This document shows, piece after piece, positions 59,514 through 64,000 of a DNA stretch of 64,000 nucleotides; position 1 is the first letter of the stretch; every line of letters starts with the position of its first letter. A program made the translations under genes and the position numbers. Source of the stretch: Methyloprofundus sedimenti (lineage in GTDB: Bacteria > Pseudomonadota > Gammaproteobacteria > Methylococcales > Methylomonadaceae); the NCBI RefSeq assembly GCF_002072955.1, contig NZ_LPUF01000001.1:1014896-1078895 (forward strand). The letters are read 5' to 3'. The notes beneath the pieces are model-generated. The model saw nothing but the letters and a program-made list of their open reading frames with translations. It ran no database searches and had not been told where the DNA came from.

Positions 59514-60158
59514 TTAATCAGACCAATAATTCTCACTGACAAAGTTTTCCAGGGCACGGACTTCTGCCCAATTTTCTAACTCCAGCATTGGCCTGGAATA
59601 AAATTTTTCAACATGCCCGAGACAAAGAATCGCAATCGGCAGGCTGCCTTCCGGCATCTTCAAAAGGGCGGCTAATTTTTCCGGATCAAATAACGATACC
59701 CAGCCCATACCTAAACCTTCAGCTCTGGCTGCAAGCCAGATGTTCTGTATTGCACAGGCAGTGGAAGCAATATCCATTTCAGGCAGAGTACGCCGGCCAA
59801 AAATATGCTGTTCGCGTTTATCAGGCAGCGCGACAATCAATAATTCGGCACACTCCATAACACCTTCAACTTTAAGCTTCATAAAATCCGTCTGGCGCTT
59901 GCCCAGTGCTGCTGCTGTAAGCTGACGTTCCTGTTCAACTAATCGATATACTGCATGGCGTAAAGCCTGATCAGTTATTCTGATAAAGCGCCAGGGTTGC
60001 ATTAAGCCGACACTGCCTGCCTGATGCGCAGCGTTTAACAGCTTCGCTAACGTTTCGCCAGGCACAGCTTTATCAATAAAATGGCGCATATCACGGCGTT
60101 CGGCAATGGCGCGATAAACGGCTGATATCTCAACATCAGAAAATTTATGTTTATTCAT
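59514..60158 (-). CDS. bluB: 5,6-dimethylbenzimidazole synthase
   Basis: BluB splits reduced FMN with oxygen to make the lower ligand of vitamin B12. The 214-residue nitroreductase-fold protein has RRDMRHFIDKAVPGETLAKLL, AHQAGSVGLMQPWRFI, DIASTACAIQNIWLAARAEGLGMGWVSLFDPEKLA and CLGHVEKFYSRPMLE. The GMGWVS-DPE pattern separates BluB from other nitroreductases. The start overlaps cobS by 8 bp. Confidence 0.92.
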   Translation of the reverse strand: MNKHKFSDVEISAVYRAIAERRDMRHFIDKAVPGETLAKLLNAAHQAGSVGLMQPWRFIRITDQALRHAVYRLVEQERQLTAAALGKRQTDFMKLKVEGVMECAELLIVALPDKREQHIFGRRTLPEMDIASTACAIQNIWLAARAEGLGMGWVSLFDPEKLAALLKMPEGSLPIAILCLGHVEKFYSRPMLELENWAEVRALENFVSENYWSD

Positions 60159-60885
60159 AAGCCAGAGCCAGACTAATTAAAACAACGGTTTCAACCAATT
60201 CTACACTGGCACCATAGACATCCCCGGTCACGCCTTGTATGCGCTGCATACTCAGATGTCGTATCCAGGCAATGAGCATAAGGACTGAGAGTAATGTATA
60301 GATGTTTGTTAGCCACAAACACAACAACAGGGAAGCGAATATCATCAGTCTGGCGACGTGTCTGGGGAGGTGTTTCTGCATTGCACTGCCTAAGCCATTT
60401 TCTCTAACATACGGTGTGCTTAGCATCAGCAGCAAAATACTTAAGCGGCCTAAAAAAGGCGCAAGCAAAAGAAAGCCCAGTCCAGCATCAAGTTGCAGCA
60501 GGCTTTGAATGGCTGACCATTTTAACAGTAAAATTAAAACCAGAATAATCACCGCAACTGGCCCGGCTGCTGGATCTTTCATAATCTTTAAACTACGTTC
60601 CTTATCGCCTAAACCACCTGCCCAGGCATCACTGCAATCAGCAAGGCCATCAAGATGCAATCCGCCAGTCAACAAAACCCAGGCAGATAAAATAATGGCA
60701 GCATGAATAGCGAAGGACATACCCGGAAGTAATCTGGCAAGCAGGAACAGAATAGTCCCGATCAGCAAGCCGACTAAAGGATAAAAGAGCACCGATTGAC
60801 CCAGGCGCTGGTCAGATACAGTAATGTTTAAATTTAACGGAATGCGGGTGAGAAATTGCACGGCAAGCGCAAAAGAAGCTAGCAT
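60151..60885 (-). CDS. cobS: Adenosylcobinamide-GDP ribazoletransferase (cobalamin synthase)
   Basis: CobS joins adenosylcobinamide-GDP and alpha-ribazole in the membrane, the last step of B12 assembly. The 244-residue protein has about six helices and FLTRIPL, FYPLVGLLIG, LLTGGLHLDGLADCSDAWAG and GDKERSLKIMKDPAAGPVAVI, with the metal-binding Asp residues. It is upstream of bluB in the same transcript. cobU and cobT are not in view. No cobalamin riboswitch is seen in the short upstream gap. Confidence 0.95.
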   Translation of the reverse strand: MLASFALAVQFLTRIPLNLNITVSDQRLGQSVLFYPLVGLLIGTILFLLARLLPGMSFAIHAAIILSAWVLLTGGLHLDGLADCSDAWAGGLGDKERSLKIMKDPAAGPVAVIILVLILLLKWSAIQSLLQLDAGLGFLLLAPFLGRLSILLLMLSTPYVRENGLGSAMQKHLPRHVARLMIFASLLLCLWLTNIYTLLSVLMLIAWIRHLSMQRIQGVTGDVYGASVELVETVVLISLALAYE

Positions 60886-60938
60886 GATAAAAAAGTCACT
60901 TAGCGATTAATATAAGGATTTCCATTACGCTTAAGCGT

Positions 60939-61358
60939 TTATTTTAATGGCCTGCCTTGTTGATCTTTGCATATTCTGCCAGAGTACAATAAAAAGGCAT
61001 CGACAATAGGCCAAAGAATGCCAAAGCCAAGAGTGGCAATACACACCAGAGACTGTATAACAGCCAGCTTATAAAAGCCCAGATACCAGCGATGTCCGGC
61101 AAAAAAACCCGTTAAAGGGAAAAGCGCCAATGACAGTGCTATGATGCGTGATTTTACCGGCTCCTGATGATCCATATAGCTGCCAATAAGCGTGACCATA
61201 GTCGCATTGGCACCTTCACCTTCAAATAATACATCAGAATCAATAATAGGCAGAACGGGCTCACTCCATTCACTTACATGAAACTCGTAAAACTGTTCAT
61301 CGCTTTTAATCACACCTGTTTGAGTGTCTTCATCGTAACTTTTAATTTTTCCAATCAT
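60939..61358 (-). CDS. TM2-domain protein with N-terminal beta domain
   Basis: The 139-residue protein has an N-terminal part (MIGKIKSYDEDTQTGVIKSDE) that looks like a cold-shock-like or OB strand pattern. Then comes a TM2 domain: SLALFPLTGFFAGHRWYLGFYKLAVIQSLVCI and GFGILWPIVDAFLLY, two helices with the GxHRFYLG-like turn. Such proteins are common and of unknown role. Start ATG 61358; cobS lies 53 bp downstream of its end. Confidence 0.8.
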   Translation of the reverse strand: MIGKIKSYDEDTQTGVIKSDEQFYEFHVSEWSEPVLPIIDSDVLFEGEGANATMVTLIGSYMDHQEPVKSRIIALSLALFPLTGFFAGHRWYLGFYKLAVIQSLVCIATLGFGILWPIVDAFLLYSGRICKDQQGRPLK

Positions 61359-61430
61359 TTTAAGTAAAACCTCATCTCATAATTTTCCATGATTTTACTA
61401 TAGTTAAATGATTGGGGAGGACTTTATTCT

Positions 61431-61842
61431 AGTTCCCATGCTTGAATTATCCTCGTTCCCACGCTCCGCGTAGGAACTCATACTTGAACGCTTTGCGTTC
61501 AATATTTCGTGACGCAGAGCGTCTGCTTATGCATTCCCACGCAGAGCGTGGGAACGAGGGGGAGGTATTTAATCTCCAGCAAAGTGTCTAGTTCCCATGC
61601 TTGAATTATCCTGGTTCCCACGCTCCGCGTGGGAACTCATACTTGAACGCTCTGCGTTCAATATTTCGTGACGCAGAGCGTCTGCTTATGCATTCCCACG
61701 CAGAGCGTGGGAACGAGGGGGAGGTATTTAATCTCCAGCAAAGTGTCTAGTTCCCATACTTGAATTATCCTGGTTCCCACGCTCCGCGTGGGAATTCATA
61801 TTTGAACGCTCTGCGTTCAGTGTTTCACCAAGCAGAGTGGGG
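61431..61842. repeat. Tandem RAYT-associated repeats, 159-bp period
   Basis: Unit starts at 61431, 61590 and 61749 give exactly 159 bp per copy, with about 2.6 copies. Each unit holds palindromes such as GTTCCCACGCTCCGCGTGGG and GACGCAGAGCGTCTG and ends AATCTCCAGCAAAGTGTCT. Copies 1 and 2 differ at a handful of bases; copy 3 is truncated. The same palindromes flank the RAYT gene downstream. Confidence 0.9.
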
Positions 61843-61866
61843 AGTGAGGTCGGACAAGGATGAACG

Positions 61867-62529
61867 TTATTCACACGCTGTATTGATATCTGCGGCTGGA
61901 GTGGGGGCCTTAAGGTACAAAACTCTATCGTCTCCCGCTCTATTACCCGCTATAGTCGTGTCAATATCAGCATTGCCAATTCCAGCGCCTGAACCGGCGC
62001 CGGCAGAAACTAATCTGGCGCAATATCCTGCTGCAGTACCGGTTAAACCCGTTATGCTATCACATTGAGCAACACTAGGAACTTGTATAACAATAGGACG
62101 TCCCCAGGCATCCAAAACGACACTATCACCATCAGCAAATGCACGATGAACAAAAGTACCAGCAGCCGAAGTTAAATTTGTAGCCAAGGCCGCCTCTGAT
62201 GCTAAAGTGATTCCATTCATTAAATAAGGCCCGCGCCAGCCTATCTGCGTATCGGGGTCAAAAGCTGCCCACCCACCCGCATCAAACAAATAATACAGGC
62301 TAAAATCGCTGCCGCCTTTACTGGCAGGATATTTCCCCAACGTATCCAGATAATACCGCTCCATAATTGCCCGCTTAATATTCGTCATACTCACATCCGT
62401 GACATCGCAGGTGGCTTTGCGACTGGTGCCGCTGAAATAGGGAATAATGAGCCCCGCCAGTGCAACCAGCACTAACAAGACTACCGTGAGTTCTATTAAC
62501 GTCATACCCTGTTGCTTAATCTTATTCAT
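61867..62529 (-). CDS. Type IV pilin-like / pseudopilin protein
   Basis: A 220-residue protein with the class III signal QQGMTLIELTVVLLVLVALA: cleavage after Gly, Met+1 and Glu+5, then a long hydrophobic helix. The globular part has YYLFDAGGWAAFDPDTQIGWRGPYLMNG and DGDSVVLDAWGRPIVIQVPS, like GspG-type and minor pilins that bind calcium. The ATG at 62529 follows AACAGGAGATCTA. The next prepilin gene of the same strand may be the partial one at the window end, interrupted by the RAYT island. Confidence 0.85.
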   Translation of the reverse strand: MNKIKQQGMTLIELTVVLLVLVALAGLIIPYFSGTSRKATCDVTDVSMTNIKRAIMERYYLDTLGKYPASKGGSDFSLYYLFDAGGWAAFDPDTQIGWRGPYLMNGITLASEAALATNLTSAAGTFVHRAFADGDSVVLDAWGRPIVIQVPSVAQCDSITGLTGTAAGYCARLVSAGAGSGAGIGNADIDTTIAGNRAGDDRVLYLKAPTPAADINTACE

Positions 62530-62580
62530 TAGATCTCCTGTTTGTGGCCCGTATGCAGCTTGCGGAATACGGGGTTTTTT

Positions 62581-62632
62581 CTCGTTCCCACGCTCTGCGT
62601 GGGAATGCATACAGGAACGCTCAGCGTTCCGT
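62581..62632. repeat. Partial RAYT-associated repeat
   Basis: CGTTCCCACGCTCTGCGTGG and GGAACGCTCAGCGTTCCGT are the first two hairpins of the repeat described at 61431 and 63229, without the rest of the unit. Confidence 0.8.
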
Positions 62633-62646
62633 TAGTACAGCATGCA

Positions 62647-63180
62647 TCACCAATCACGATAGACCTCAATTAGCCCCGATTGATCAGCATAATTCCGCGC
62701 ACTGGAATAGCGCCAATGCTCGGCAAGATCCACATACCCACGCTTAACGGGATTCAAATGCATATACTCCAGCTTCTGGCGCAAAATGGCTGCATTCTGT
62801 ATTAACTGCGGATGCGAACCTTCCTCCCAGACCTGATAATCACGGTCCTGCTTATGCGCTTTTTTATAAAAAGCCAGTTGCTGTAAAAGCGTCTGTTCGC
62901 CCGTGGCTGATAAGTGATCAATCAAACCTCTTGCAGTAAAAGACTTAAACCGTTGTACATCTTTAATTAACTGATGCGATTGCGCGATCCAGTGTAAATG
63001 ATTTTCCATAATCACATAGCCATACAGTTTAAGGTCGGCATTCTGTTGTAAATAGCAAAATGAATCTAAAATAATTTGTACGGCAGCAGGGCGGGTAAAC
63101 ATAGGTATCCAGTTGACAATAGTATTGGTTAAAAAATGCGGACTACTCTGCTCAGTTATTGTGTAGCGACTTTTGCCCAT
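62647..63180 (-). CDS. REP-associated tyrosine transposase (RAYT)
   Basis: The 177-residue protein is a single-domain Y1 HUH transposase of the RAYT type: PHFLTNTIVNWIPMF, then YGYVIMENHLHWIAQ with the His-x-His metal pair, KSFTARGLIDHL with the family Ser-Phe-Thr region, and EYMHLNPVKRGYV with the Asn-Pro motif. The catalytic Tyr is probably in the helix near LQQLAFYKKAHK or EKLEYMH. It would cut and spread the palindromic repeats on both sides. It is present with intact frame. Confidence 0.92.
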   Translation of the reverse strand: MGKSRYTITEQSSPHFLTNTIVNWIPMFTRPAAVQIILDSFCYLQQNADLKLYGYVIMENHLHWIAQSHQLIKDVQRFKSFTARGLIDHLSATGEQTLLQQLAFYKKAHKQDRDYQVWEEGSHPQLIQNAAILRQKLEYMHLNPVKRGYVDLAEHWRYSSARNYADQSGLIEVYRDW

Positions 63181-63228
63181 AAATTTACCTCATTACCCTT
63201 ATATTTAGTTCCCGAGCTCCATTTTTTC

Positions 63229-63533
63229 TAGTTCCCACGCTCCGCGTGGGAATTCATACGGGAACGCTCTGCGTTCCGTACTCATGACGCAGAGCGTCTG
63301 CCACTGCATTCCCACGCAGAGCGTGGGAACGAGAGAAACCTGCGTTTCATGTTGCCTGTTGTCAGGTTGTTATATCAGTTTATCTAGTACCAGCGCGCCA
63401 TTTTTTTCTAGCTCCCACGTTCCATTTCTAGTTCCCACGCTCCGCGTGGGAATTCATACGGGAACGCTCTGCGTTCCGTATTCATGACGCAGAGCGTCTA
63501 CCACTGTATTCCCACGCAGAGCGTGGGAACGAG
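63229..63533. repeat. Two further RAYT-associated palindromic repeats
   Basis: Two copies of about 104 bp (63229-63332 and 63430-63533) start AGTTCCCACGCTCCGCGTGG and end GCAGAGCGTGGGAACGAG. They differ at about three bases and are separated by unrelated sequence. Each has two nested hairpins, with ends that are inverted copies of each other. Confidence 0.9.
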
Positions 63534-63550
63534 GGATACGGGCTACGTGA

Positions 63551-64000
63551 TTACCAGTTAATCACTGGAAGTAACGAGCCTTTAAAAACTGAAACTAAGA
63601 CTGCCGAGCCTGAATTATGAACTGTATCAGTACAGGAGGGTGAAGCGGATGCGTCAAATTCATTAACGGAAAGGCTAATTTGTCCGATAGGTATTGTTGA
63701 GTTAGGTCCTGAGGCATCATTAAAACCATCAAAAGAAAGCTGGTGTGTAAATCCATCTCTTGGTAATGTTTTGGGACCGCTTACAATTGGGTTATTTATT
63801 GTTATGATGTCTCCTGATGCTGCATCTGTTGATGAAACGTAATAAATTTTTACACAGATATCAATATCCGTGTTATCAGTTGCCCATGTGCCGCCTAGCC
63901 CCTCGCAACTAACTTTTGTGTCTGGTGTTACAAGTGTGCCTCCACAGTGGGATGTAGGAATCCAGTCTTCACCGTAGATGACTTCGCATTGGTATCGGGT
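63551..64000 (-). CDS. Cys-containing pilin-like protein, C-terminal part (cut by window edge)
   Basis: The frame is open from the right edge to TAA 63551, giving 149 residues. It reads YQCEVIYGEDWIPTSHCGG near the start, has SCEGLGGTWATDN, and ends FKGSLLPVINW. Six or so cysteines suggest disulfides outside the cytoplasm. No N-terminal signal is visible in the window. Strand, proximity and style suggest a minor pilin or pilus-linked protein like the one at 61867, but I do not recognise the family. Confidence 0.5.
   Translation of the reverse strand, partial: TRYQCEVIYGEDWIPTSHCGGTLVTPDTKVSCEGLGGTWATDNTDIDICVKIYYVSSTDAASGDIITINNPIVSGPKTLPRDGFTHQLSFDGFNDASGPNSTIPIGQISLSVNEFDASASPSCTDTVHNSGSAVLVSVFKGSLLPVINW

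Noticed and set aside
61431-61842. CRISPR array
   Set aside because: The 159-bp tandem units are near-identical throughout, with no unique spacers and no cas genes.
61760-62068. 102-residue plus-strand frame
   Set aside because: Starts in the repeat and runs antisense through the pilin-like gene.

Overview
The window is a piece of an AT-rich gammaproteobacterial chromosome, most likely from an aerobic type I methanotroph (Methylococcales). I infer this from the hopanoid gene set with a class III aminotransferase of the HpnO type, a stand-alone methenyl-tetrahydrofolate cyclohydrolase (FchA), eukaryote-like squalene synthase, and a gammaproteobacterial core (LpxD/LpxB/LpxH, Lnt, HflD, Hsp15, TusB/TusE). 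No methane or methanol oxidation gene is present here, so the taxonomic call is an inference.

Layout. Positions 1-4.7 kb look like the end of an integron. A frameshifted integron integrase reads right, and an attI-like core site lies about 390 bp upstream of it. Leftward from that site runs a cassette with two coupled genes (an unknown protein and an FRG-domain protein cut by the window edge). A group II intron with a class C-like reverse transcriptase sits just behind the integrase. Positions 4.8-15 kb hold a CysJ-type diflavin reductase, a very long GltB glutamate synthase, and a TonB-dependent receptor broken by one frameshift, followed by a 251-bp MITE-like element. Positions 15.6-27.5 kb are housekeeping: a hydroxyisobutyrate-type dehydrogenase, YbjQ, an M23 peptidase, XseA, an SMR transporter, TusB/TusE, Hsp15, a rhodanese, an RCK potassium channel with its DUF6394-like partner, a 50-residue metal-binding protein, LpxH, a cyclophilin, CysS and FchA. 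Three tRNA genes (Pro, Arg, His) and an IS66 remnant follow.

Positions 28.8-43.4 kb are the main functional unit, a divergent hopanoid locus. Leftward run squalene synthase, squalene-hopene cyclase, hpnG, hpnN, hpnO, dxs and a ctaG-like gene. Rightward run hpnH, hpnB, hpnM, mlaA and a DUF1415 gene. Together they cover isoprenoid precursor supply, C30 cyclisation, side-chain addition and tailoring, and lipid movement to the outer membrane. Positions 44-61 kb carry HflD, copper handling (chaperone plus CopA), lipid A and lipoprotein assembly (LpxD, Lnt, LpxB), a BI-1 protein, a truncated globin, NDH-2, a homoserine kinase-like protein, and the lower-ligand end of cobalamin synthesis (BluB, CobS). 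The last 2.5 kb is a RAYT transposase in a field of its palindromic repeats, between two minor-pilin-like genes.

A caution for all users: at least eight places carry what looks like one missing base in a short homopolymer (in the cassette gene, intI, the TonB receptor, hpnO/dxs, hpnH twice, hpnB twice). All go in the same direction. I think most are sequence errors, so the apparent HpnO-DXS fusion and the broken hpnH and hpnB should not be taken at face value.
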